Of a stretch of DNA of 64,000 nt, positions 50,504 to 59,293 are shown piece by piece. The stretch covers positions 61,299 to 125,298 of the forward strand of contig DATGUF010000017.1 of the NCBI GenBank assembly GCA_035301485.1, written 5' to 3'. Source of the DNA: CALEAR01 sp035301485. GTDB taxonomy: Bacteria; Pseudomonadota; Gammaproteobacteria; Pseudomonadales; Alcanivoracaceae. The notes under the pieces were generated by a model. That model ran no database searches and was not told the origin of the DNA. It was given only the letters and a program-made list of their open reading frames with translations. The position numbers and the translations under genes were made by a program. How positions within the stretch are numbered: position 1 is the stretch's first letter; each line of letters begins with the position of its first letter.

Positions 50504-50597
50504 GTAAGTAACCTATACCTATGTCGGTGCAAGCGCAGCGTATGTGCGCCGTGGGGAGGGGATTATACGTGAAAACATAACGGGTATCAGTGCTACG

Positions 50598-50939
50598 TTA
50601 TTTTTTAGTAAGCGGGAAGTGGGTAAATGTTACTGCCGTGGGCCCCGTTTGCATAAACTGGCGAATATTTCGATGGGTGTTGTCATGGGGGGTAGCTTGT
50701 ACCAGTTGGTAGTGCTCCCCAAAACATTGCAGTGTTTGTTCGGGGTTGAGTTGTTGTAGGGCGGCAAACGCAAAAATAATACATGAACCTTCGTTCTCCC
50801 CTTTAGCATTAAATAAGGGGCCATTACGAAAAGAGGTGGGCGTGTAATGGTAGTGTTGTTTGATGGTGGCCAGCACTTCAGCAAACAACAGTGTGGGCTG
50901 TGTTTGCTGAAGTTCGCGCAATAAAACTGAGAGGCTCAT
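50598..50939 (-). CDS. HopJ-type protein
   Basis: A 113-residue protein matching the HopJ family: FRNGPLF, then NEGSCIIFAFAALQQL, ETLQCFGEHY-like QTLQCFGEHYQLV and the closing NIRQFMQTGP. The family name comes from a plant-pathogen effector, but relatives are widespread in free-living bacteria and are not thought to be secreted effectors there; the function is unknown. I chose the ATG at 50937-50939, directly after the upstream gene's stop, because it aligns with family N-termini; an ATG seven codons earlier is possible. Neither has a good ribosome site, suggesting coupling with the gene before it. Confidence 0.82.
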   Translation of the reverse strand: MSLSVLLRELQQTQPTLLFAEVLATIKQHYHYTPTSFRNGPLFNAKGENEGSCIIFAFAALQQLNPEQTLQCFGEHYQLVQATPHDNTHRNIRQFMQTGPTAVTFTHFPLTKK

Positions 50940-50940
50940 T

Positions 50941-51369
50941 TTATTCTGTGCTGTGCTCATCGCGAAGGTGTTGCGTAGGAGCGCTCTTTTGGCTGGGTTG
51001 AACCGTAGTGTTTAACATAGCGGGGTTACAGTTTTTAATGACCACTTTACCCTCTAGCATGCTGCCTCGTGAATACTCACCAAAGATGCATTCGTTTTTT
51101 TCAGGGTTATAGTTTTGTATCCAGAGGTTGTCGCCTTTCCAGGTGGTTTGCATGTGTTGATGGCCATCTGGAATATTAACGCCCATGGTGCCGCCCCAAC
51201 GTTTTACGAACATCTGCTCAAAGTAGAAATAATAAGTACCTGTACCAATAAGCAGAAGCACGAGGCTGATGATGGTGGCAGGTTTCCACCAACCTTTGTA
51301 GGCGCCCAGGCCGAAGAAGATGGCAAAAATGAGGCCGATAAGTAATAGCCAATAAAGGTAAGTAATCAT
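50941..51369 (-). CDS. Membrane protein of unknown function (142 residues)
   Basis: I do not recognise it. Two hydrophobic segments (about 3-23 and 31-50) form a hairpin in the inner membrane. A soluble part of about 90 residues follows, with two cysteines (C90 region ECIFGEYSRG and KNCNP) that could form a periplasmic disulfide. The tail is Ser/Gln/His-rich. It ends one base before the HopJ-type gene start, so the two are likely translated together. Confidence 0.7.
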   Translation of the reverse strand: MITYLYWLLLIGLIFAIFFGLGAYKGWWKPATIISLVLLLIGTGTYYFYFEQMFVKRWGGTMGVNIPDGHQHMQTTWKGDNLWIQNYNPEKNECIFGEYSRGSMLEGKVVIKNCNPAMLNTTVQPSQKSAPTQHLRDEHSTE

Positions 51370-51461
51370 GATGGATACTCTTTAGCTGTTTATGTTTAGT
51401 ATTCTCGTTTTGTTAGTCTAACAAGCATAGCTGTAATTAATAGGTTTTTTTAGGAGTTAAG

Positions 51462-51713
51462 GTGCCAATTACACAATGGTGGGTTTATATTTTACGTTGT
51501 GCCGACGGCAGCCTGTATACAGGAATTTGTACCAACGTCGAAAGGCGGGTGGAAGAGCATAATTCTAGCACTAAAGGGGCGAAGTATACGCGTGCGCGTA
51601 GGCCCGTTAAGTTGGTTTATCAGGAGCAAAGTGAATCACGCTCTGCAGCTAGTAAACGAGAAGCTGAGATTAAGAAATTACCACGGGCGAAGAAGCTGGC
51701 GCTGTTATCGTAG
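51462..51713 (+). CDS. GIY-YIG nuclease family protein (YhbQ/UPF0213)
   Basis: An 83-residue single-domain protein. WWVYILRCADGSLYTGI carries the degenerate GIY (VYI) and YIG (YTG) motifs, then the catalytic Arg in TNVERRVEEHN and the closing LVYQEQSESRSAASKREAEIK. This small family shows DNA nuclease activity in E. coli YhbQ; its biological task is unclear. Starts at GTG behind AGGAG. It converges with cspA and shares its terminator. Confidence 0.93.
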   Translation: MPITQWWVYILRCADGSLYTGICTNVERRVEEHNSSTKGAKYTRARRPVKLVYQEQSESRSAASKREAEIKKLPRAKKLALLS

Positions 51714-51719
51714 GCAATA

Positions 51720-51745
51720 AAAAACCCCGCCGAAGCGAGGTTTTT
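51720..51745. terminator. Terminator between the GIY-YIG gene and cspA
   Basis: On the minus strand AAAAACCTCGC, TTCG loop, GCGGGGTTTTTT with a stable UUCG tetraloop and one G-U pair; the plus strand also has a T5 run. It mainly serves cspA. Confidence 0.88.
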
Positions 51746-51765
51746 ATCAGCTAAGTGTTTCTGAA

Positions 51766-51969
51766 TTATTCAGGAACAACGTTAGCTGCTTGTGGGCCTT
51801 TAGGACCATCTTGGATTTCGTAAGTCACTTTTTGACCTTCAGCGAGAGTTTTGAAACCTGAAGATTGGATCGCGCTGAAATGTACGAATACGTCTGCGCC
51901 GCCGTCGTCCTGAGTAATGAAACCAAAACCTTTGGACTCGTTAAACCACTTTACTGTACCGGTAGCCAT
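51766..51969 (-). CDS. Cold-shock protein CspA family
   Basis: A 67-residue OB-fold RNA chaperone. It has the RNP1-like KGFGFI and RNP2-like VFVHF motifs in MATGTVKWFNESKGFGFI and GGADVFVHFSAI. Many such genes respond to cold or stationary phase; whether this one does is not shown by the sequence, but a long untranslated leader upstream is suggestive. GAGGT precedes the ATG. Confidence 0.96.
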   Translation of the reverse strand: MATGTVKWFNESKGFGFITQDDGGADVFVHFSAIQSSGFKTLAEGQKVTYEIQDGPKGPQAANVVPE

Positions 51970-52192
51970 TAAATCTATACCTCAAAAAAACACATTATTC
52001 ATTTGTTGCTAGCAGGATCTTTGTAACGGTGTTAGGGCGGTAACACAGACGGGAACAACCAAATCACCACTGCTTCAACACTGCAGCAAAACACACCTTA
52101 CGCCCTTTTGAGAGAAGCTGCCACTGTTTTCTACAATTAAAAAAATAATAAGGTAAGAAAAGAATACGGAGAAAGAGGGGAAAGGTGAGTGT
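51970..52192. promoter_or_regulatory. Likely leader and promoter region of the csp gene
   Basis: No gene is seen in these 223 bases between cspA and the wax ester synthase gene. Cold-shock genes often have long leaders here. I see no clear promoter hexamers to fix the start. Confidence 0.4.
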
Positions 52193-52214
52193 TGGAGGGC
52201 TGTGTAGCCCTCCA
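52193..52214 (-). terminator. Hairpin after the wax ester synthase gene
   Basis: TGGAGGGCT, four bases, AGCCCTCCA: a nine-base perfect stem eight bases after the stop codon. No strict U-run follows on the minus strand. Confidence 0.6.
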
Positions 52215-52221
52215 TATGGCA

Positions 52222-53604
52222 TTAACGCAGGTCTGCAGCTATTTCTAATTCTCGAATGCCGTGCTCGAAATAATCAAGCAAACGTTGCATGGAAGGTAGC
52301 GTTCTGCGGCAGCCGATAATGCCAAACTCGAGCTGGTCGCAGTAGCTAGTAAGGGTAATGTTCAACGCTATTTGGTTTAGTGCGATAGAAACTGGGTACA
52401 TACCCTCTAAGCGGGCCCCGTTCCAATACATAGGTTCTCTAGGCCCGGGGACGTTGGAAATCACTACGTTGAAGGCGCGCCATTCAGGCGCTAAGCCTGT
52501 TAGCAGGTGCAAACCCATGGGGGCCATAATTAAACCCGTAAGGTTTAATATTTCAGCCGGCGTCATTTGACGATAACGTGCTTTTGCTTCGTCCATAGAG
52601 GCTTTAATCATGCGTAAACGGTTTGCAGGATCGGCAATATGGGTGGCTAAGTTAGCCAAAATCATGGCGATTTGGTTGCCACTGGTGTTGTCATCTTCTT
52701 GGCGTAAGTTAACCGGTACCATGGCAATCAGTGGTTTATCAGGCAACGCATTCTGGCTAATCAAGTAGTCACGTAGGGCGCTACTACAAACAGCCAGCAC
52801 CACATCATTTAGGGTGCAACCAAAAGCTTTACCTATCGCCGCAAATCTTTCAGTGGCGTAGGACTGTGCAGCGAAGCGGCGGCTACCAGTAATTTTTTGG
52901 TTGATCATGCACTCAGGCGCTTGGAACACAGATACGTAATCTGGGTCTGACTTTGCTTTTTGTGTCATGTCATAGACGGTGCGCGCCAACGTGGGGATGG
53001 TGGCTATTTGCTTACCTACACCTGTGCCTATGCGGGCAAGCTTGCCCACGGCGGCTACGGGGTTGGTGGGGTAAGGGTTAGCGTTCATCTCGTTCAAAAC
53101 TGGGTTGGCCCAAGCAGGAGGTAGGCCACGAACATCAGGATCACTAGAAAGTGTTTTCATGCCCATGCGCATGGCGGCTACACCATCGATCATGGAGTGG
53201 TGCACTTTGGTATAAAGCGCAAAACGACGGCGCTGAATACCTTCAATTAAGTGTACTTCCCATAAAGGGCGCTGCCTATCTAGGAGGCTAGAGTGTTCAG
53301 CCGAAACCAGTGCCAGTAGCTCTCGAATTCTACCAGGCTTGGGTAAAGCTTGGTGGCGGAAGTGGTGCTCAATATCAAATTGTTTATCTTCCACGAAATA
53401 GTGTTGGCCCAGGCGCGAAATAATACGTTGGTTAAACGGTTCGTTGGGGCAGTTATAAGCGCGCATGGATTCAGCAAGGTCGCGTACATACCTTGCATCA
53501 GCGTCTTCGGGGAAGCTAAATAGTTGTAACGCTGCAACATGCATGGGTTGCTGGCGTCTTTCTAACCATAAAAAAAGCTGGTCAACGGGGCTCAAAGGTC
53601 GCAT
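52222..53604 (-). CDS. Wax ester synthase / diacylglycerol acyltransferase (WS/DGAT)
   Basis: A 460-residue acyltransferase that joins acyl-CoA to a long-chain alcohol or diacylglycerol, making wax esters or triacylglycerol as storage lipid. The active-site motif HHxxxDG is H135-H136-S-M-I-D140-G141. The start PLSPVDQLFLWLERRQQPMHV and the late SNVPGPREPMYWNGARL and NITLTSYCDQLEFGI segments are characteristic. Length is in the family range. The SDR gene lies 36 bases upstream on the same strand and may supply a substrate. Common in oil-degrading marine bacteria and Acinetobacter. Confidence 0.96.
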   Translation of the reverse strand: MRPLSPVDQLFLWLERRQQPMHVAALQLFSFPEDADARYVRDLAESMRAYNCPNEPFNQRIISRLGQHYFVEDKQFDIEHHFRHQALPKPGRIRELLALVSAEHSSLLDRQRPLWEVHLIEGIQRRRFALYTKVHHSMIDGVAAMRMGMKTLSSDPDVRGLPPAWANPVLNEMNANPYPTNPVAAVGKLARIGTGVGKQIATIPTLARTVYDMTQKAKSDPDYVSVFQAPECMINQKITGSRRFAAQSYATERFAAIGKAFGCTLNDVVLAVCSSALRDYLISQNALPDKPLIAMVPVNLRQEDDNTSGNQIAMILANLATHIADPANRLRMIKASMDEAKARYRQMTPAEILNLTGLIMAPMGLHLLTGLAPEWRAFNVVISNVPGPREPMYWNGARLEGMYPVSIALNQIALNITLTSYCDQLEFGIIGCRRTLPSMQRLLDYFEHGIRELEIAADLR

Positions 53605-53640
53605 GTGATTCTCTCTTTGTTATCGTTTTATTGAGTTATC

Positions 53641-54453
53641 TTATTGTTTCTTGCCCTGCCAGTGGCGCATGGACTGCGAAACACCGCTGAATTTGGCCAC
53701 TCTATCCCAAATAGGAATGGGTAAAGCATTGCGTAGTAAACCAATGCCTCTAGCAATAGGTGGTTCAATAACAAGCGCCTTTTTCTGCTGTATACCCTTA
53801 ACCATGGAAGCAACTACTTTTTCTGGTGTAAGCATAGGCGTAAATAAGGGGCTTTTGACGCCATCAAACATACCAGTATCAATATAGCTCGGGCAAACTG
53901 AAGTAACGCTAAGGTGTTTAAAACCGCGCTCTTGAAACTCTTGTCGTAACGATTCGCCAAAGCCTAAAAGAGCCCATTTACTAGCCGAATAGGTGCTGCC
54001 CCATGGGAGGCCAAGAAAAGCACTGGCGCTCACTACGTTTACTACGTGGCCGCGCTCCGAAGCGGCTAAGTCATCCATGAATAAATGAGTCATAGCAATG
54101 GGTGCTAAGGTGTTGGTTTGCATAATAGCGAGGTGGTCATCGAGAGAGACTTCCTCGAAGTTGCCTCCCACCACAATACCCGCATTGTTAATTAACATAT
54201 CGATAGGGCCAGCGAGCGTGTGTAACTGCTGCTTAAACTCAGGCAAGGAATCTGTTTGATTCACATCTAGTGTCATGGCGTAAGCTTTATTGCCCTCGGC
54301 AATAATGGCGTTAGCTACCTCGTCAGCGGCTGCTTGGCGGCGGGCAGTAACAATAACTTCAGCACCTTGGCGTGCTAGTTCTTTGGCTAATAAGGCACCA
54401 ATGCCCGTTCCAGAGCCCGTGATTAGAACACGTATGTTATCGAAATTTTTCAT
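53641..54453 (-). CDS. Short-chain dehydrogenase/reductase
   Basis: A 270-residue SDR oxidoreductase. The cofactor motif is T12-G-S-G-T-G-I-G19, followed by NNAG, a Ser in VVSASAFLG and the catalytic YSASK. An Arg-containing stretch VTARRQAA after the second strand suggests NADP(H). The C-terminal extension QQKKALVIEPPIARGIGLLRNALPIPIWDRV resembles membrane-associated SDRs acting on lipids. I chose ATG 54451-54453 behind AAAGGAT; the longer frame is non-coding leader. Next to the wax ester synthase gene, a role in fatty aldehyde or ketone reduction is possible but unproven. Confidence 0.88.
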   Translation of the reverse strand: MKNFDNIRVLITGSGTGIGALLAKELARQGAEVIVTARRQAAADEVANAIIAEGNKAYAMTLDVNQTDSLPEFKQQLHTLAGPIDMLINNAGIVVGGNFEEVSLDDHLAIMQTNTLAPIAMTHLFMDDLAASERGHVVNVVSASAFLGLPWGSTYSASKWALLGFGESLRQEFQERGFKHLSVTSVCPSYIDTGMFDGVKSPLFTPMLTPEKVVASMVKGIQQKKALVIEPPIARGIGLLRNALPIPIWDRVAKFSGVSQSMRHWQGKKQ

Positions 54454-54547
54454 CGTCAATCCTTTGGTTGTGGTGGTTCCAACAGTGTGAATAGTATAGC
54501 GGAAGGGAGGTGAATTGCGGAGAGTAAAACTGGCTGATGAGTCAGCG

Positions 54548-54580
54548 TAAAAAACGCCACGGGCAGAGAGCCCGTGGCGT
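54548..54580 (-). terminator. Terminator after the large acyl-CoA dehydrogenase gene
   Basis: ACGCCACGGGC, five bases, GCCCGTGGCGT and then TTTTTT on the minus strand: an 11-base perfect stem 13 bases past the stop. Confidence 0.92.
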
Positions 54581-54592
54581 AGGTTTATTACC

Positions 54593-56410
54593 TTACTCGT
54601 AATCGAAAGAAAATTCTTCCGGCTTGATTTGTAATAAAGATTTGGTGGGCTTGAGCATAGCTTCAGCGTGGCCTTTGGCGCGCGGGAGTAAGCGGTCGTA
54701 GTAAAATTCTGCCGTCGCAATTTTTGCTTGGTAGAATTCTGCTTGTTGCTCGCCGTCACCTTTATCCAGCTTTTCTTGTGCTTTAGCGGCCATAATAGCC
54801 CAGAAATAAGCCATTAAGGCGTAGCCTGAATACATCAAGTAATCGTGGCTGGCGCTGCTCACCATTTCACGGTTACGTGAAGCGGTAATCATTAGGCGTG
54901 TGGTGAGGTAGTTCCACTGAGCAGCAATTTTCAGTAACTGCCAAGCAAAGGGACGAATGGTAGGGTTCGTCATGTTGCGCGTACCAAAATCAATCATTTT
55001 TTGGCTGAAGTCGCGTACACATTTACCACGGGTCATGAGCAGTACTTTACGGCCAAGTAAGTCTAATGCTTGGATGCCAGTGGTGCCTTCGTATAGGGTT
55101 GAGATGCGCGCATCACGAGCAATTTGCTCCATGCCGTGTTCGGTGATGTAGCCGTGCCCACCAAATACTTGCATCCCTAGGTTAGCAGATTCTAACCCTA
55201 GCTCAGTTAAGAAACCTTTAAGAATAGGGGTTAAAAAGCCGAGCTGGTCATCCCAGTATTTACGCTTTTCTTCGTCCCCTTCCATCATGCCGGTAACCAT
55301 TTTGTCCGCGTATTGGGCGGTGTAGTAGAGCATTGCTCGGCCACCTTCAGCTACCGCTTTTTGAGTGAGAAGCATACGGCGTACATCGGCGTGATGAATG
55401 ATGCTATCAGCAATTTCATCTGGATCTTGTTTGCCGCGCAAAGCACGCATGGAGCGACGTTCTTTGGCGTAAGCGAGCGCCCCTTGGAAGGATAGCTCAG
55501 CGTGGCACACGCCTTGCATAGCGGTACCAATACGAGCGGAGTTCATAAAGGTAAACATGCACTCAAGCCCTTTGTTTTCAGGGCCAATTAAGAAGCCGGT
55601 GGCATCATCAAAGTTCATAACACAAGTGGCTGAACCTTTAATGCCCATTTTAACTTCTAGTGAGCCACAGGAAACACCGTTATCTTCACCAATTTTTTCT
55701 GGTAAGTGCTTTGGCACGATAAATAAAGAAATACCGCGAGTGCCTTTAGGAGCATCAGGTAGGCGTGCAAGCACAATGTGAACGATGTTCTCGGTTAAGT
55801 CATGCTCACCTGCAGAAATAAAGATTTTAGTACCAGTAATTTTGTAAGTGCCATCTTCTTGTGGAATGGCACGGGTTTTAACTTGGCCAAGGTCAGTACC
55901 ACACTGTGGTTCTGTTAAGCACATGGTGCCTGTCCACTCACCAGAGGTAAGGCGCGTGAGGTACGTTTCTTTTTGCTCATCGGTGCCGTGCATTAAAATG
56001 GTGTTCATGGCACCAGTGGAAAGCCCAGGGTACATGCTGAATGCCCAGTCGGCGGCGCCCATCATTTCCTGTTTGAACATACCTAACGATACAGGTAAGC
56101 CTTGTCCGCCGTATTCTTCAGGGTGCGAAAGCCCTTGCCAGCCACCATTGATGAGTTCTTGGTAAGCTTCTTTGTAGCCTGTAGGAGTGGTTACTTTGCC
56201 ATCTTCCAAGTGGCAGCCTTCTTCATCGCCTTTTTGGTAGAGAGGGGCGATGGTGTTCTCACATAAACGTGCGCATTCAGTAATAATGGCCTCCACCATG
56301 TCTGGTGTAGCATCTGCGCCGTTGGGAAGCTTTTGATAGTGTTTGTCGTAGTCAAATACTTCGTTAATTAAAAAGCGCATATCCCGTAAGGGAACTTTAT
56401 AGTTAATCAT
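54593..56410 (-). CDS. Acyl-CoA dehydrogenase, large (about 600-residue) type
   Basis: A 605-residue flavoenzyme with the acyl-CoA dehydrogenase core plus a C-terminal extension (from about 470), like DmdC and other long members. Key blocks are HPEEYGGQGLPVSLG, GTMCLTEPQCGTDLGQVKTRA, ITGTKIFISAGEHDLTENI and VFGGHGYITEHGMEQIARDARISTLYEGTTGIQALDLLGRK. It oxidises acyl-CoA and passes electrons to ETF; substrate may be fatty or sulfur-containing acyl-CoA. Start ATG 56408-56410 has AGGAG ahead; a frame 46 residues longer is unsupported. Terminator separates it from the SDR/wax synthase pair. Confidence 0.93.
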   Translation of the reverse strand: MINYKVPLRDMRFLINEVFDYDKHYQKLPNGADATPDMVEAIITECARLCENTIAPLYQKGDEEGCHLEDGKVTTPTGYKEAYQELINGGWQGLSHPEEYGGQGLPVSLGMFKQEMMGAADWAFSMYPGLSTGAMNTILMHGTDEQKETYLTRLTSGEWTGTMCLTEPQCGTDLGQVKTRAIPQEDGTYKITGTKIFISAGEHDLTENIVHIVLARLPDAPKGTRGISLFIVPKHLPEKIGEDNGVSCGSLEVKMGIKGSATCVMNFDDATGFLIGPENKGLECMFTFMNSARIGTAMQGVCHAELSFQGALAYAKERRSMRALRGKQDPDEIADSIIHHADVRRMLLTQKAVAEGGRAMLYYTAQYADKMVTGMMEGDEEKRKYWDDQLGFLTPILKGFLTELGLESANLGMQVFGGHGYITEHGMEQIARDARISTLYEGTTGIQALDLLGRKVLLMTRGKCVRDFSQKMIDFGTRNMTNPTIRPFAWQLLKIAAQWNYLTTRLMITASRNREMVSSASHDYLMYSGYALMAYFWAIMAAKAQEKLDKGDGEQQAEFYQAKIATAEFYYDRLLPRAKGHAEAMLKPTKSLLQIKPEEFSFDYE

Positions 56411-56769
56411 GGTGATCTCTCCTAGAGAAAAAGAAGGCTTATAAACAAAAAAGCCCAAACGCATCATTGCTGCGGTAAAGTTGGACGCAGTTATAACGAA
56501 AGAAGAGCAGATATGCTTTGACTGAAAACACCGGCTGAATATGCGCAAATGAGAATATAGGTATAAAGCAAAGTGCTTTCTAAGAGGTTGGTGTTAAATT
56601 TTTTGTTTGATAAGTGTTTGAAAAACAAGCGGTTTGTTTCTTGTTCTACAGTCTTTACTTTATTTTGTTCACGTGAGCTTTATACTAGCGCCTAAGCTTT
56701 TTCGGGATTGACCTACAATCTTGAATTTCTGGGCACTTTCTCCTTTTTAACGCACAGCAGGTGTATCTC
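56411..56769. other. Intergenic region, 359 bases
   Basis: Between divergent acyl-CoA dehydrogenase and mnmG genes. A TATACT at 56681-56686 could be a -10 for mnmG, but no good -35 is present at normal spacing. No gene or RNA recognised. Confidence 0.5.
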
Positions 56770-58656
56770 ATGTTATATCCCGAACGTTTTGGGGTAATAG
56801 TCATTGGTGGTGGGCACGCAGGCACTGAAGCTGCGATGGCTTCCGCGCGCATGGGTATTGCCACCCTTTTGTTGACCCACAATATTGAAACACTAGGGCA
56901 GATGAGCTGTAACCCTGCCATTGGTGGTATTGGTAAAAGCCATTTAATGCGCGAAGTAGATGCCATGGGAGGCATAATGGCGCGTGCCACGGATAGGGCG
57001 GGCATTCAGTTTCGTACGTTGAATGCGAGCAAAGGGCCTGCAGTGCGAGCGACGCGCGCACAAACGGATCGTAGCCTCTATAAAATGGCCATCCGAGAAA
57101 TGGTTGAAAACCAACCAAACCTTACGCTGTTTCAGCAGTCTGTCACAGATTTAATTGTGCGCAATGGTGAGTGTAAGGGTGCTAAAACGAGCATGGGGTT
57201 GGAGTTTGAAGCTGATGCGGTGATTCTAACGGTGGGCACATTTTTAGGGGGCACTATTCACGTGGGCCTAGATCAGCAGTCTGGCGGCCGTGCGGGTGAT
57301 CCACCTTCCATTGCTTTGGCGCATCGTTTACGTGAAATGCCTTTTCAAGTGGACCGTTTGAAAACAGGCACCCCGCCTCGCATTGATGGTAAAACCGTTA
57401 ATTTTAGCCTTATGGAAGAACAGTGGGGCGATACCCCCACGCCTGTAATGAGTTATATGGGAAGCGTGGAAGAGCATCCACGCCAAGTGTGTTGCTACAT
57501 CACTCACACCAATGAAAAAACCCATGACATTATGCGCACGGGTTTTGATCGTTCGCCTATGTTTACCGGTGTGATTGATGGTGTGGGCCCGCGTTATTGC
57601 CCGAGTGTTGAGGATAAAATTAACCGCTATCCGGATAAAACGAGCCACCAAGTGTTTGTGGAGCCAGAAGGGCTAAACACCCACGAGTTGTACCCTAACG
57701 GTATTTCTACTAGCTTGCCTTTCGATGTGCAGCTAGCTGCGGTGCGCACAATTCGTGGGTTTGAGAACGCTCATATTACACGCCCCGGCTATGCCATTGA
57801 GTATGATTATTTTAACCCGCAAGATTTACATCACACGTTAGAAACCAAGCATATGCCTGGGCTTTACTTTGCTGGCCAAATAAATGGCACCACAGGATAT
57901 GAAGAAGCAGCCGCTCAAGGTATGTTGGCGGGCATTAACGCTGCGTTGCGCGTACAAGAAAAAGAGCCTTGGTACCCCCAACGCGACCAAGCGTACCTTG
58001 GTGTGTTGGTGGATGATTTAATTAACTTCGGTACTAAAGAGCCTTACCGAATGTTCACTAGCCGTGCCGAATACCGCTTATTGTTACGCCAAGATAACGC
58101 CGATATGCGTTTGACAGAAATTGGGCGTGAATTAGGTTTGGTGGACGATGCACGTTGGGCGGTTTTCTGCGCTAAACGTGAGGGAGCTGAAAAAGAAGCC
58201 CAACGCTTGCGCAGCACTTGGGTGCGCCCTAATGATCTAGCGATAGATAAAGTAAATGCTTTGTTGCCGAAGCCGCTAACGCATGAGTACCACTTGATGG
58301 AACTTCTTAAACGCCCAGAAGTGGACTATAACGCTTTGATGGAAGCGGTAGGGCTCGAACCGCAAGCTGCAGATGTGGCAGAACAAGTGGAAATTGAAGC
58401 GAAATATTCAGGTTATATTGAGCGTCAAAAATTAGAAGTGGAGCGTTTGAAGGCTGCTGAAGAGCAAAAGATTCCCGCAGGGATGGATTATTCCCGTGTG
58501 GTGAGTTTGTCTCATGAGGTGCGTCAAAAGCTCGAAGAGGTTCGCCCAGCCACTATTGGGCAGGCTGGCCGTATTCCAGGTGTAACACCAGCTGCGCTTT
58601 CCTTGTTAATAGTGCATTTGAAGAAACAGGGCGTGCGCTCTGTGGCAGGAGAATAA
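56770..58656 (+). CDS. mnmG: tRNA uridine-5-carboxymethylaminomethyl modification enzyme MnmG (GidA)
   Basis: A 628-residue FAD protein that acts with MnmE on wobble uridine 34. The FAD motif is VIVIGGGHAGTEAAMASARMG, then THNIETLGQMSCNPAIGGIGKSHL and the GTFLGGTIHVG segment. The C-terminal helical part (from about 550) ends in the GIPGVTPAAL-like RIPGVTPAALSLLIVHLKK. I chose the ATG at 56770 (MLYPERFGVI), which has AGGTG at six bases, over a GTG three codons earlier. rsmG follows after three bases. Confidence 0.97.
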   Translation: MLYPERFGVIVIGGGHAGTEAAMASARMGIATLLLTHNIETLGQMSCNPAIGGIGKSHLMREVDAMGGIMARATDRAGIQFRTLNASKGPAVRATRAQTDRSLYKMAIREMVENQPNLTLFQQSVTDLIVRNGECKGAKTSMGLEFEADAVILTVGTFLGGTIHVGLDQQSGGRAGDPPSIALAHRLREMPFQVDRLKTGTPPRIDGKTVNFSLMEEQWGDTPTPVMSYMGSVEEHPRQVCCYITHTNEKTHDIMRTGFDRSPMFTGVIDGVGPRYCPSVEDKINRYPDKTSHQVFVEPEGLNTHELYPNGISTSLPFDVQLAAVRTIRGFENAHITRPGYAIEYDYFNPQDLHHTLETKHMPGLYFAGQINGTTGYEEAAAQGMLAGINAALRVQEKEPWYPQRDQAYLGVLVDDLINFGTKEPYRMFTSRAEYRLLLRQDNADMRLTEIGRELGLVDDARWAVFCAKREGAEKEAQRLRSTWVRPNDLAIDKVNALLPKPLTHEYHLMELLKRPEVDYNALMEAVGLEPQAADVAEQVEIEAKYSGYIERQKLEVERLKAAEEQKIPAGMDYSRVVSLSHEVRQKLEEVRPATIGQAGRIPGVTPAALSLLIVHLKKQGVRSVAGE

Positions 58657-58659
58657 TTT

Positions 58660-59277
58660 GTGACCGAGTTGGCGGACTTGTTACGTCGAGGAGCAGCGCA
58701 GTTAGAAATAGCGCTAACCGCAGAGCAAGAGGAAAAGTTGTTAGCTTATGTGGCGCTGCTGCATAAATGGAATAAAGCTTACAATTTAACCGCTATTCGA
58801 GAGCCCCGTGATATGGTGGTGCGTCATCTATTAGACTCTCTCGCTGTTTTGCCTTGGTTAAGCGAAGCTGAAACACTCGATGTGGGAACCGGAGCAGGTG
58901 TGCCGGGTATAGTGTTAGCCGTAATGCGCACAGAGCAAAATTTTGTGTTGCTCGATAGCAACGGCAAAAAAACACGATTTGTGCGCCAAGCAGCATTGGC
59001 ATTAGGGTTGCAAAATGTCACTGTGGTGCAAAGCCGTGTTGAGGCCTACGAGCAAGCAGTGCCACAAGTAATAGCACGAGCTTTTGCTTCGTTGCCAGAT
59101 ATGTTGGCACTACTAGGGCACTTGGTGCTTGAAGAGGGATGTTTATTAGCAATGAAAGCAGCGCAAGCTGAAGATGAAATTGCACAAGCCCCTTCCGGTT
59201 GGCAATTTGAAACAAAGGCACTACAGGTGCCTTTTTTAAACGAACAGCGTGAATTAGTGATAGTGCAAACCGCTTAA
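58660..59277 (+). CDS. rsmG: 16S rRNA (guanine527-N7) methyltransferase RsmG (GidB)
   Basis: A 205-residue SAM-dependent methyltransferase of 16S rRNA G527. The core is HLLDSLAVLPWLSEAETLDVGTGAGVPGIVLAV, the SAM motif with DVGTGAGVPG, followed by LLDSNGKKTRFVRQ. Start GTG 58660 with AGGAG eight bases ahead, immediately after mnmG. Loss of RsmG gives low-level streptomycin resistance in several bacteria. parA follows after 16 bases. Confidence 0.96.
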   Translation: MTELADLLRRGAAQLEIALTAEQEEKLLAYVALLHKWNKAYNLTAIREPRDMVVRHLLDSLAVLPWLSEAETLDVGTGAGVPGIVLAVMRTEQNFVLLDSNGKKTRFVRQAALALGLQNVTVVQSRVEAYEQAVPQVIARAFASLPDMLALLGHLVLEEGCLLAMKAAQAEDEIAQAPSGWQFETKALQVPFLNEQRELVIVQTA

Positions 59278-59293
59278 GGAAAGGAGAGCAAGC

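Noticed and set aside
50598..50939. Treating the HopJ-type gene as a virulence effector
   Set aside because: No secretion genes are nearby, and HopJ-like genes are common in free-living bacteria.
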